This document shows, piece after piece, positions 9,608-17,550 of a DNA stretch of 64,000 nucleotides (within the stretch, counting starts at the first letter, position 1; each line of letters begins with the position of its first letter). Under the pieces are notes generated by a model. The model was not told the origin of the DNA. It searched no databases and saw nothing but the letters and a program-made list of their open reading frames with translations. The stretch is from an uncultured Alistipes sp. (GTDB taxonomy: Bacteria; Bacteroidota; Bacteroidia; Bacteroidales; Rikenellaceae), in contig NZ_OZ007039.1 in the NCBI RefSeq assembly GCF_963931675.1, positions 1,211,657-1,275,656 of the forward strand. Reading direction: 5' to 3'. A program made the position numbers and the translations under genes.

Positions 9608-10960
9608 ATGAAGAAAAACATCGTCGTACTCGGCGGCGGCATCAGCGGCTACGGCTCCGCGATCCTCGCCAAAAAGAAGGGTTTCGGGGTCTTTCTCTCC
9701 GATGCCGGTAAGATAGCCGAACGGTTCAAGGCCAAACTCGACGAGTGGCAGGTCCCCTACGAGGAAGGCGGCCATACCGAGGAGCGGATCCTTGCCGCCA
9801 CGGAGGTCGTCAAGTCGCCGGGGATTCCCGACACGGCGCCCATCGTGCGGAAGGTCCGCGAGGAGGGTATTCCGGTGATCTCCGAGATCGAGTTCGCGGG
9901 CCGCTACATGGGCCGTGCGAAGTGCATCTGCATCACGGGCTCGAACGGCAAGACCACCACGACGTCGCTCATCTACAAGATCCTGCGCGATGCGGGTTAC
10001 AACGTGGCCCTCGGCGGCAACATCGGCGAGAGCTTCGCCTACTCCGTGGCTACGGGCGACTACGACTGGTATGTCCTGGAACTGAGCTCGTTCCAGCTGG
10101 ACGGCATGTACCGGTTCCGCGCCCATATCGGCGTTCTGACGAACATTACGCCCGACCACCTCGACCGCTATGACCACTGCTTCCAGAACTATGTCGACGC
10201 CAAGATGCGCATCACGCAGAACATGACTTCGCGCGACTGGTTCGTCTATTCGGGCGACGATGGGGTGATCCGCGGGCAACTGCCGAAATACGACCTGCGG
10301 ATGCGCCAGCTCCCGTTCATGGCCCACAGTGCCGTGGCGAGCGGGGCCGGGGATGCGTTCCTCTGCGACGGGAAGTTCACCGCCACGGCTGGGAAGGCCT
10401 CCGTGGAGATCGATACCGCGAAGCTGCAGATCAAGGGGCTGCACAACGCCTACAATGCGATGGCTGCCGCGTTGGCCGCACTGGCGGCCGGGGTTGCTCC
10501 GGCGAAAGTCCGCCGCTCGCTCTACGACTTCTCGCCCGTGGAGCACCGCCTCGAGCCCGTGCTGGAGAAGGACGGCGTGCTGTGGATCAACGACTCGAAG
10601 GCCACGAACGTCGATTCGGTCTACTATGCGCTGGAGAGCATGACGCGACCCGTGGTGTGGATCGCCGGAGGAACCGACAAGGGCAACGATTACGGACCGC
10701 TGAAGGAGTTCGCACGGGCGAAGGTCCATACGCTGGTCTGCATGGGGCTGGACAACGAAAAACTCCTCCGGGAGTTCACGGGCGTGGTCCCGCAGATCGT
10801 CTCGACGGCGTCGCTCGACGCCGCAATGACGGCCTGCAAAGCTGCGGCACGCCCGGGTGACGTCGTGCTTCTGTCGCCGGCCTGCGCCAGCTTCGACCTC
10901 TTCAAGAATTACGAAAACCGCGGCGAACTCTTCAAGGAGTGGGTCCGGGAACACGCATAG
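9608..10960 (+). CDS. murD: UDP-N-acetylmuramoylalanine--D-glutamate ligase MurD
   Basis: The 450-residue Mur ligase has an N-terminal Rossmann region (VVLGGGISGYG) and the ATP loop GSNGKTTTT at 111-119. It adds D-glutamate to UDP-MurNAc-L-Ala in the cytoplasm. One base separates it from mraY. Mid-protein motifs (NITPDHLDRY, HRLEPV, NDSKATN) agree with MurD rather than MurC or MurF. Confidence 0.97.
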   Translation: MKKNIVVLGGGISGYGSAILAKKKGFGVFLSDAGKIAERFKAKLDEWQVPYEEGGHTEERILAATEVVKSPGIPDTAPIVRKVREEGIPVISEIEFAGRYMGRAKCICITGSNGKTTTTSLIYKILRDAGYNVALGGNIGESFAYSVATGDYDWYVLELSSFQLDGMYRFRAHIGVLTNITPDHLDRYDHCFQNYVDAKMRITQNMTSRDWFVYSGDDGVIRGQLPKYDLRMRQLPFMAHSAVASGAGDAFLCDGKFTATAGKASVEIDTAKLQIKGLHNAYNAMAAALAALAAGVAPAKVRRSLYDFSPVEHRLEPVLEKDGVLWINDSKATNVDSVYYALESMTRPVVWIAGGTDKGNDYGPLKEFARAKVHTLVCMGLDNEKLLREFTGVVPQIVSTASLDAAMTACKAAARPGDVVLLSPACASFDLFKNYENRGELFKEWVREHA

Positions 10961-10975
10961 AAAACAGAACCGGTT

Positions 10976-12391
10976 ATGGAGCGCGAAGGGTACGGATACG
11001 ATGAACGGGCCGCGGCCGAATGGGCCCGCGATGCCGCGCCGCGCCGCGGTCGCCATACGGAGTGCGGTGAGGCCTCCGAACCTGCGGACGGTGCCTCCGG
11101 AGGTCCGGATCCGACGCCTCGGGCCGCGCGTGCCGGAGCGGCTGCCGCGGAGCCCGGGAAACCGCGGTTCAGGATCTTTACCGGTGATCGGGTCCTTTGG
11201 ATCATCATCGCAGCCCTGGCCGTGATTTCGGTGCTGGTGGTCTACTCCTCGACGGCCAAGATGGCCTATGACGCCCACACGGCCCGTTCGACGGCCCATT
11301 TTCTACGTCAGCAGCTGATGATTTTGGGCTTCAGCCTCGTCATCATGATCGCCGTGCAGAAGATCAACTGCCGCATCTACAACCTCTTTTCCCGGCCGGT
11401 CTACTTCCTTTCGGTGGCCCTGACCCTGGTCGTCTACTTTATCGGTGCGACAACCAACGGGGCCGCACGCTGGATTCCGCTGGGACCCTTCCAGTTCCAG
11501 CCTTCCGAGGCCTTGAAGGTCGCTACGGTGCTTTTCCTGGCCCGGCAGCTGGCCGGCCGCCAGTCGAAAATCGACCGGATTCGGATCGTCCCGACCTGGA
11601 AATTCTGGACCTGGCACTCCTCGGCCCTCCAGCGGAAGATCTGGCGCGAAGGAACCTGGCCCATCCTGATGCCCGTTCTGGTATCGTGTCTGGTGATCTT
11701 CCCCGCGCACACCTCGTCGGCTGTGCTGGTCTTCCTGGCCTCCTGGGTGATGATGCTTATCGGACGGGTGCGCTTCAGCGAACTGATGAAACTCGTGGGG
11801 TGGGCCGTTGTCGGGGTCGTGCTCATTATGACGCTCAACCTCGGGCGCAGTGAAACGGCCGAAGGCCGTGTCTCGACCTGGATCCACCTCTGGACGCAGC
11901 CCCAGACCGAAAAACCCATCGAACACCTCACCGATACCGAACGTTCGATGATCGCCATCCACAACGGCGGGATCTTCGGCGAAGGGGCCGGTCAGAGCGC
12001 CATGCGCGTGGAGATGATCCACCCCGAGAGCGACTACGCCTACGCCTTTTTCGTCGAGGAGTACGGCATCATTCTGGCCGTGTTGCTGCTAATGCTCTAC
12101 CTGTGGATCTTCTTCCGGGCGATCGAGATTTTCCGCCGTTGCGGAACGGCTTTTCCGGGGCTGCTGGTCCTGGGATTGGCCCTGTTGATCACGTGTCAGG
12201 CCCTGCTGCACATCATGGTGACGGTGAATCTCATTCCCGAGACGGGCCAGACCCTGCCGCTTATCTCGCGCGGCGGCTCGTCGGTGCTCTTTACGACCAT
12301 CGCGCTGGGGATGATCCTGAGCGTGAGCCGCCAGAACGACGAGCAGTCGCACGACCGCCCCAAGAGCGAGGAGCTGCGGATCAACGAATAG
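10976..12391 (+). CDS. ftsW: Septal peptidoglycan glycosyltransferase FtsW (SEDS family)
   Basis: The 471-residue polytopic membrane protein of the FtsW/RodA/SpoVE family polymerises glycan strands with FtsI. The SEDS signature LISRGGSSVL lies near the C-terminus, and a characteristic block GIFGEGAGQS lies mid-protein. The first 60 or so residues are hydrophilic, rich in Ala, Gly, Arg and Pro and probably disordered; membrane segments begin at about residue 72. It is the last cell-wall gene of the cluster: murG, murC and the ftsQAZ genes that normally follow are not in this window. Confidence 0.95.
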   Translation: MEREGYGYDERAAAEWARDAAPRRGRHTECGEASEPADGASGGPDPTPRAARAGAAAAEPGKPRFRIFTGDRVLWIIIAALAVISVLVVYSSTAKMAYDAHTARSTAHFLRQQLMILGFSLVIMIAVQKINCRIYNLFSRPVYFLSVALTLVVYFIGATTNGAARWIPLGPFQFQPSEALKVATVLFLARQLAGRQSKIDRIRIVPTWKFWTWHSSALQRKIWREGTWPILMPVLVSCLVIFPAHTSSAVLVFLASWVMMLIGRVRFSELMKLVGWAVVGVVLIMTLNLGRSETAEGRVSTWIHLWTQPQTEKPIEHLTDTERSMIAIHNGGIFGEGAGQSAMRVEMIHPESDYAYAFFVEEYGIILAVLLLMLYLWIFFRAIEIFRRCGTAFPGLLVLGLALLITCQALLHIMVTVNLIPETGQTLPLISRGGSSVLFTTIALGMILSVSRQNDEQSHDRPKSEELRINE

Positions 12392-12609
12392 AATGGAGAA
12401 TTGAAAATTGAAAATTAAGGAATAACGGCGGTCAGAAGGCTTTGGCTGTCCATTTTCCGGGAAAGGCTTCCACATAAAGCCCCTGCCTGAGGCGGGGGTT
12501 TGGGGGTGGGTCAGATTTGGATACGCGGCCACAAGCCGCGAACAACGGCCTCCGGAAACACTCCGGCGGTCGGTAGATGATCAGTAAAAGGAATAATCCT
12601 ATATATACC
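12392..12609. other. Intergenic region with repeat-like debris after ftsW
   Basis: No gene is supported here. It begins with a repeated AT-rich phrase (AATTGAAAATTGAAAATT), and then has the imperfect hairpin CCCCTGCC-TGA-GGCGGGG at 12480-12497, followed by only three T, which may be a weak ftsW terminator. A small inverted repeat GCGGC-CACAA-GCCGC is also present. The composition shift suggests remnants of a dispersed intergenic repeat. Confidence 0.4.
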
Positions 12610-13005
12610 ATGGAAGATATTCGTTTGGACAAATACCTGTGGGCCGTGCGGGTCTTCAAGACCCGCAGCGATGCCGCCGATGCCATCCGTACGAACAAGG
12701 TGACGGTGAACGGCTCCTATGCCAAACCGTCGCGCGAGGTGAAACTCGGCGACGTGATCGCCGTGCGGAAACAGCAGGTGACCTATTCCTACAAGGTCCT
12801 CGATCTGGTGTCGAGCCGCCAGCCGGCCAAGAATGTCCCCGCCTACTGCCTCAACATTACGCCGCAGGAGGAGTTGGACAAACTCAACGTCCCGCGCGAG
12901 ACGATCTTCGTTTTCCGCGACCGCGGGACGGGACGCCCCACCAAGAAGGAGCGGCGCGAACTCGACACGCTCATGGACGACCTCTATTACGACGACGGGG
13001 AGTGA
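12610..13005 (+). CDS. S4-domain RNA-binding protein (Hsp15-like)
   Basis: The 131-residue protein starts with a single S4 RNA-binding fold (IRLDKYLWAVRVFKTRS through KPSREVKLGDVIAV). The relative Hsp15 binds free 50S subunits carrying stalled nascent chains and helps recycle them. The C-terminus is Lys/Arg/Glu-rich (GRPTKKERRELD), then acidic. An in-frame ATG at 12577 exists, but MEDIRLDKYLW is the natural family start. It converges on pth across a strong terminator. Confidence 0.88.
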   Translation: MEDIRLDKYLWAVRVFKTRSDAADAIRTNKVTVNGSYAKPSREVKLGDVIAVRKQQVTYSYKVLDLVSSRQPAKNVPAYCLNITPQEELDKLNVPRETIFVFRDRGTGRPTKKERRELDTLMDDLYYDDGE

Positions 13006-13054
13006 CCTGCCCCCCCCCTCCCGTTTCTCTTCCTCTCAGCCTTTCACGAAAATA

Positions 13055-13088
13055 CGAAGGCCGCCTCCATTCGTGAAGGCGGCCTTCG
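13055..13088. terminator. Bidirectional terminator between the S4 gene and pth
   Basis: A perfect 12-bp stem (CGAAGGCCGCCT and its complement) encloses a 10-nt loop, in the gap between two convergent genes. The U-tracts are poor on both sides, so it may need help or act mainly as an RNA 3' stabiliser. A run of nine C precedes it at 13010-13018. Confidence 0.7.
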
Positions 13089-13104
13089 CGTTTGCATGTG
13101 CGGG

Positions 13105-13668
13105 CTATTTCTTGTTGAAAAAGTTCATCGTCATGGCGCAGCCCTGGGTGACAAACGATCGGATGGCGTCGACAAAGACTTTCAACCGTTCGGGCATCGC
13201 CTGCCGCTCCTCGTCGGTCCACTCGCCCAGCACGTAGTCGACCTGGTGCCCTTTCGGGAAATCGCCGCCCACGCCGAAACGCATTCGGGCATACTCTTCG
13301 GTACCCAGCAGTTCGGCGATGTTTTTCAGACCGTTGTGGCCTCCGGCACTCCCTTTGGGGCGCAGGCGCAGGGCCCCGAACGGCAGTGCGATGTCGTCCG
13401 AAATGACCAGCAGGTTTTCCCGGTCGATCTTTTCGGCATCCAGCCAGTAGCGCACGGCCTTTCCCGAGAGATTCATGTAGGTCGAGGGCTTCAACAGGAG
13501 GAGCGTGCGGCCCTTGTAGCGGACTTCGGCCACATCGCCGTAGCGTGCCGTGGTAAAAACAGCGTTGGACGCCTCTGCGAGGGCGTCCAACACTTTGAAA
13601 CCGATGTTGTGGCGGGTTCCGGCATACTCGGCGCCGATGTTCCCGAGCCCAACAATGAGGTATTTCAT
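13105..13668 (-). CDS. pth: Peptidyl-tRNA hydrolase
   Basis: The 187-residue enzyme frees tRNAs from prematurely released peptidyl-tRNA. It shows the family start [10 protein letters not shown], the catalytic His in TRHNIGF, and the SDDIALPFG and [11 protein letters not shown] motifs that shape the active site. It sits 13 nt downstream of the L25 gene on the same strand, a conserved ribosome-maintenance pair. Confidence 0.97.
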   Translation of the reverse strand: MKYLIVGLGNIGAEYAGTRHNIGFKVLDALAEASNAVFTTARYGDVAEVRYKGRTLLLLKPSTYMNLSGKAVRYWLDAEKIDRENLLVISDDIALPFGALRLRPKGSAGGHNGLKNIAELLGTEEYARMRFGVGGDFPKGHQVDYVLGEWTDEERQAMPERLKVFVDAIRSFVTQGCAMTMNFFNKK

Positions 13669-13681
13669 GCCGGTTCAGCGA

Positions 13682-14254
13682 CTATTTGCCGGCTGCCTCG
13701 GCACCGCGCGATGCACGGGTTACGCGAACGGCGCAGACGGCTGTCGTAGCCGGGGTCACGAACTTCAGGTTCTCGAACTGCAGGTCGCCGACGAAGATCG
13801 TCTTGCCTACGCCGAGCGTCGTCACGTCGACGACGATCTCGTCGGGGAGGTTCTCGACCAGGGCGCTCACGGTCAGCTTGCGGGCCGACAGCACGAGCTT
13901 GCCGCCGACCTTCACACCCTCGGCGTTGCCGGTTAGGCGTACCGGAATGGCGATCGAAACGGGTTTCCCGGCAGCGATACGGTAGAAATCCATGTGGAGG
14001 ATCTCCTCACGAACGGGGTGGAACTGAGCTTCGCGCAGTACGGCAAGCTCCTTCTTGCCCTCGACGTCGAACTCGACGATGTAGGAGTTGGGGGTGTAGA
14101 TCAGGGGTTTGATCTCGCGCGGGTCTACGGAGAACATCTCCGTTTCACCGTTTCCGCACAGTACGCAGGGTATCAGGCCCTCGCGGCGTACGGCTTTGGC
14201 GGCCTTCTTGCCGAATTCGGCACGTTTGGTGGCCTTTACCGAAATGGTTTTCAT
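13682..14254 (-). CDS. rplY: 50S ribosomal protein L25 (CTC/TL5 type)
   Basis: At 190 residues this is the long two-domain CTC/TL5 form of L25: an N-terminal 5S-rRNA-binding domain (SVKATKRAEFGKKAAKAVRR, then VLCGNGE) and a C-terminal beta domain, ending in an Ala/Glu/Lys tail. It binds 5S rRNA in the large subunit. It leads the two-gene operon with pth and has a candidate promoter about 85 nt upstream. Confidence 0.96.
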   Translation of the reverse strand: MKTISVKATKRAEFGKKAAKAVRREGLIPCVLCGNGETEMFSVDPREIKPLIYTPNSYIVEFDVEGKKELAVLREAQFHPVREEILHMDFYRIAAGKPVSIAIPVRLTGNAEGVKVGGKLVLSARKLTVSALVENLPDEIVVDVTTLGVGKTIFVGDLQFENLKFVTPATTAVCAVRVTRASRGAEAAGK

Positions 14255-14339
14255 AATGTTTTGGTTTTAAAAGTGTTACCTGCGGCGGTTCTCAATGCGG
14301 CCTCGGCGGGTCGCATCCCATTTCCGCCTGTTCGGGGTG

Positions 14340-14347
14340 CAAAGATA
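14340..14347 (-). promoter_or_regulatory. Candidate -7 element for rplY-pth
   Basis: The minus strand reads TATCTTTG, an exact TAnnTTTG match, giving a leader of about 80 nt before L25. Confidence 0.55.
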
Positions 14348-14411
14348 AGCATTTGGATTGAAAAAAGAAACTTCGCGATCCGAAAAACGCCCGGAATCAC
14401 CCTTTTACACG

Positions 14412-14449
14412 AAAAAACGGGGAAGCGGCGACGCCTCTCCCCCGTTTTT
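14412..14449 (-). terminator. Intrinsic terminator after galE
   Basis: The arms AAAAACGGGG and CCCCGTTTTT form a GC-rich hairpin ending in a U-tract on the minus strand, 14 nt after the galE stop. Confidence 0.8.
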
Positions 14450-14462
14450 CGCTTCGGAAACG

Positions 14463-15491
14463 CTATTTGATACCCCGGAGGTGCTTCTCCCAGGCCCAGG
14501 CGGCAGCCAGCGTCTCGTCGAGCGTGCGCTCGGCCTTCCAGCCCAGTTCGGTGTTGGCCAGCGTCGGGTCGGCCCAGATGGCGATGATGTCGCCCTCGCG
14601 GCGCGGAGCGATCTTGTAGTTGAGCTTCAGGTGGTTGACCTCCTCGAATTTGCGGACCAGCTCCAGCACTGAAACGCCGCGGCCCGTTCCGACGTTGAAG
14701 ATCTCATAGGGAGTCTTGTTCTTGTCCTCGATCATGCGGCGGATGGCGGCCACGTGGGCGCGGGCCAGGTCCACGACGTCGATGTAGTCGCGGATGCACG
14801 AACCGTCGGGCGTCGGGTAGTCGTCTCCGAACACCGAGAGGCATTCACGGATGCCGGCGGCCGTCTGCGTGATGTAGGGCACGAGGTTCTGCGGCACGCC
14901 GCGCGGCAGTTCGCCGATCAAGGCCGACGGGTGGGCGCCGATGGGGTTGAAGTAGCGCAGGGCGATACCCTTCAGCCCGGGATAGGCGGCCAGCGAGTCG
15001 CGCAGGATGTCTTCGCACATCTGCTTCGTGTTGCCGTAGGGCGAGGTAGCCGGTTTGCGGGGCGTCTGCTCCGTGACGGGCTGCTTCTCGGGTTCGCCGT
15101 AGACGGTGCACGACGACGAGAAGACGATGTTCTGGCGTCCGAACTCGCGCATCAGCGAGATGACGTTCATGAACGACGTGAGGTTGTTGCCGTAGTACTC
15201 GAGGGGTTTCTGAACCGACTCGCCGACGGCCTTCGAGGCGGCGAAGTGGATCACCGAATCGAATTCATACTGTTCGAAGACCTTGCGGAAGGCCTCGCGG
15301 TCGCAGCAGTCGACCTGGACGAAGGGAATATCCACGCCGGTGATCTTGCGCACGCCCTCGACAGCTCCCATGTCGCTGTTGGAGAAGTTGTCGACGATGA
15401 CGACGTCGTAACCGGCAGTGATAAGTTCCACGGTGGTGTGCGAACCGATGTAACCGGCTCCGCCGCTCACCAAGACACACGATTTTTTCAT
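14463..15491 (-). CDS. galE: UDP-glucose 4-epimerase
   Basis: The 342-residue extended short-chain dehydrogenase has the NAD-binding motif GGAGYIGSHT near the N-terminus, SSSCTVYG with the catalytic Ser at about 127, and the YxxxK pair in YGNTK at 152-156. It interconverts UDP-glucose and UDP-galactose. The ATG at 15491 (MKKSCVLVSGG) is preferred over the upstream extension. It stands alone, transcribed divergently from kbl. Confidence 0.95.
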   Translation of the reverse strand: MKKSCVLVSGGAGYIGSHTTVELITAGYDVVIVDNFSNSDMGAVEGVRKITGVDIPFVQVDCCDREAFRKVFEQYEFDSVIHFAASKAVGESVQKPLEYYGNNLTSFMNVISLMREFGRQNIVFSSSCTVYGEPEKQPVTEQTPRKPATSPYGNTKQMCEDILRDSLAAYPGLKGIALRYFNPIGAHPSALIGELPRGVPQNLVPYITQTAAGIRECLSVFGDDYPTPDGSCIRDYIDVVDLARAHVAAIRRMIEDKNKTPYEIFNVGTGRGVSVLELVRKFEEVNHLKLNYKIAPRREGDIIAIWADPTLANTELGWKAERTLDETLAAAWAWEKHLRGIK

Positions 15492-15515
15492 AAGTCGCAA
15501 AGATTGATTGAGTAA

Positions 15516-15523
15516 CAAAGATA
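15516..15523 (-). promoter_or_regulatory. Candidate -7 element for galE
   Basis: The minus strand reads TATCTTTG, an exact TAnnTTTG match, 24 nt upstream of the galE start. Confidence 0.55.
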
Positions 15524-15569
15524 CTCATTTTTTCGAAACAAGCGTGTAGGAGAGGAGAAAATTTGCCAC

Positions 15570-15600
15570 CCCGGTTCCTAACCGGGCCCTTTCTTAAGGG
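15570..15600. repeat. Tandem small inverted repeats between galE and kbl
   Basis: Two back-to-back perfect hairpins are visible: CCCGGTT-CCT-AACCGGG, then CCCTT-TCTT-AAGGG. They lie between two divergent promoters. The form resembles dispersed REP-type intergenic repeats; a regulatory role is equally possible. Confidence 0.45.
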
Positions 15601-15671
15601 AGGGCTGACAAATCGTAACTCCGGGTGCGAAAAATAAATGCCGCCGGGTGTCTGTTTTCGGAAAATTGTCG

Positions 15672-15679
15672 TATATTTG
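15672..15679 (+). promoter_or_regulatory. Candidate -7 element for kbl
   Basis: TATATTTG is an exact TAnnTTTG match, giving a leader of about 45 nt before kbl. Confidence 0.55.
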
Positions 15680-15730
15680 TAACAGATTGATAGCCCGATA
15701 ACTGGAATTTCATCAAAACATTAACGCGAT

Positions 15731-16918
15731 ATGTACGGAAAAATCAAGGAACATCTGCAACATGAACTCGCCGAAATCGAGGCTGCAGGGCTCTACAAGC
15801 ACGAACGGATCATCTCGTCGCCTCAGCGTGCCGAGATCGAGGTTGCAGGTCGGAAGGTTCTGAACTTCTGCGCCAACAACTACCTCGGACTTTCGGACAA
15901 TCCCCGCCTCATCGAAGCCGCCAAACGCGCCATGGATGCCCGCGGCTACGGCATGTCCTCCGTGCGCTTCATCTGCGGCTGCCAGGACATCCACAAGGAG
16001 CTCGAAAAGGCCATCTCCGACTACTTCGGAACCGAGGATACGATCCTCTATGCCGCCTGCTTCGATGCCAACGGAGGCGTCTTCGAACCCCTCTTCACCG
16101 AGGAGGACGCCATCATCTCCGACGCCCTGAACCACGCCTCGATCATCGACGGCGTGCGCCTTTGCAAGGCCGTGCGCTATCGCTATGCCAATGCCGACAT
16201 GGCCGACCTGGAGGAGTGCCTCAAAAAGGCCCGGGCGCAGCGTTTCCGCATCATCTGCACCGACGGCGTCTTCTCGATGGACGGCAATGCCGCGCCGCTG
16301 GACAGGATCTGTGCCCTGGCCGAGAAGTACGACGCCCTGGTGATGGTCGACGAGTGCCACTCGGCCGGCGTGCTCGGTGCAACGGGACGCGGCATCACCG
16401 AACTCTACAACCTCCGCGGGCAGGTCGATATTCTGACCGGCACCCTCGGCAAGGCCTTCGGCGGCGCCGTGGGCGGATTCACCACCGGCCGCAAGGAGAT
16501 CATCGACATGTTGCGCCAGCGTTCGCGGCCCTACCTCTTCTCGAATTCGCTGCCGCCCGCCGTCGTGGGGGCCGGGATCGAGATGTTCAGGATGCTGGCC
16601 GAAAGCAACGAACTGCACGACCGTCTGGTGGCCAATGTCGAGCACTTCCGGGCCGGGATGATGGTCGCCGGGTTCGACATCAAACCCACGCAGTCGGCGA
16701 TCTGTGCCGTGATGCTCTACGACGCCAAATTGTCGCAGGACTTCGCCGCGAAACTGCAGGACGAGGGTATTTTCGTCACGGGATTCTACTATCCGGTCGT
16801 CCCGAAGGGCCAGGCCCGCATCCGGGTTCAGGTCTCCGCAGGCCACACCTTCGAACAGCTCGACCGCTGCATTGCCGCCTTCACGAAGATCGGCAAGGAG
16901 TTGAACGTTCTCAAATAA
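15731..16918 (+). CDS. kbl: Glycine C-acetyltransferase (2-amino-3-ketobutyrate CoA ligase)
   Basis: The 395-residue PLP enzyme of the alpha-oxoamine synthase family cleaves 2-amino-3-oxobutyrate with CoA to glycine and acetyl-CoA, the second step of threonine catabolism. Signatures match Kbl closely: NFCANNYLGL, SSVRFICG, SDALNHASIIDG and FYYPVVPKGQARIR. The PLP-binding Lys is about residue 241 in TGTLGKAFGG. Serine palmitoyltransferase is a related fold, but these motifs favour Kbl. No threonine dehydrogenase gene is adjacent. An Lrp-type regulator follows after 14 nt and may sense amino acids. Confidence 0.93.
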   Translation: MYGKIKEHLQHELAEIEAAGLYKHERIISSPQRAEIEVAGRKVLNFCANNYLGLSDNPRLIEAAKRAMDARGYGMSSVRFICGCQDIHKELEKAISDYFGTEDTILYAACFDANGGVFEPLFTEEDAIISDALNHASIIDGVRLCKAVRYRYANADMADLEECLKKARAQRFRIICTDGVFSMDGNAAPLDRICALAEKYDALVMVDECHSAGVLGATGRGITELYNLRGQVDILTGTLGKAFGGAVGGFTTGRKEIIDMLRQRSRPYLFSNSLPPAVVGAGIEMFRMLAESNELHDRLVANVEHFRAGMMVAGFDIKPTQSAICAVMLYDAKLSQDFAAKLQDEGIFVTGFYYPVVPKGQARIRVQVSAGHTFEQLDRCIAAFTKIGKELNVLK

Positions 16919-16932
16919 AATAACTTGGAAAC

Positions 16933-17406
16933 ATGGCTAAAACCGCATTGGATGCGATCGACCGCAAGATCCTCAAGTACCTCATCAAGAATGCACGTAT
17001 GCCGTTCCTGGAGATCGCACGGGAGTGCGGCATTTCGGGTGCGGCCATCCACCAGCGCATCCGCAAGCTCGACGAAGCGGGCATCATCCTGGGCAGCCGC
17101 CTGATCGTGGACCCCAAGGTGATGGGTTTCGACGTCTGTGCCTACATCAGCATCATGCTCAAGGACCCGCAGCTGCAGGCCCGGACGGTCGAGGAGTTGA
17201 AGAAGGTCGACGAAATCGTCGAGTGCCACTATATCACGGGCAAGGGCAATATCCTCGTGAAACTCTATTGCGTGGACAACGAGCACCTGATGCACACGAT
17301 CTTCGACGGGATCCTGCGCATTCAGGGCATCTCCACCACCGAGACGAACATCTCGCTGCAGGAGGTTTTCCAGCGCGAGGTCAACATCGATTTCATCGAG
17401 GAGTAG
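16933..17406 (+). CDS. Lrp/AsnC family transcriptional regulator
   Basis: The 157-residue protein has an N-terminal winged helix-turn-helix (LDAIDRKILKYLIKNARMP, then ISGAAIHQRIRKLDEAGII) and a C-terminal RAM ligand-binding domain. Such proteins form octamers and respond to amino acids. It is probably co-transcribed with kbl, so control of threonine/glycine metabolism is a reasonable guess but unproven. Confidence 0.93.
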   Translation: MAKTALDAIDRKILKYLIKNARMPFLEIARECGISGAAIHQRIRKLDEAGIILGSRLIVDPKVMGFDVCAYISIMLKDPQLQARTVEELKKVDEIVECHYITGKGNILVKLYCVDNEHLMHTIFDGILRIQGISTTETNISLQEVFQREVNIDFIEE

Positions 17407-17437
17407 CGCCTCGCACGGCGGGATTCCCGGACGGATC

Positions 17438-17467
17438 GGAGCGGCGGTTTTCCACCGCTCCTTTTTT
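17438..17467 (+). terminator. Intrinsic terminator after the Lrp gene
   Basis: The stem GGAGCGG/CCGCTCC, extended inward across one mismatch, closes on a TTTT loop and is followed by six T. Confidence 0.85.
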
Positions 17468-17550
17468 CGTGGGTGCCTTTCGGGGGCGCGTTTGTTGGCG
17501 TCTTTCGGGGGACGCGACGGGCGCGGCGGGTGCGGCGGCAGGGGTGGCGG

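Noticed and set aside
15731..16918. Serine palmitoyltransferase instead of Kbl
   Set aside because: The motifs SDALNHASIIDG and FYYPVVPKGQARIR follow Kbl closely, and no sphingolipid gene is adjacent.
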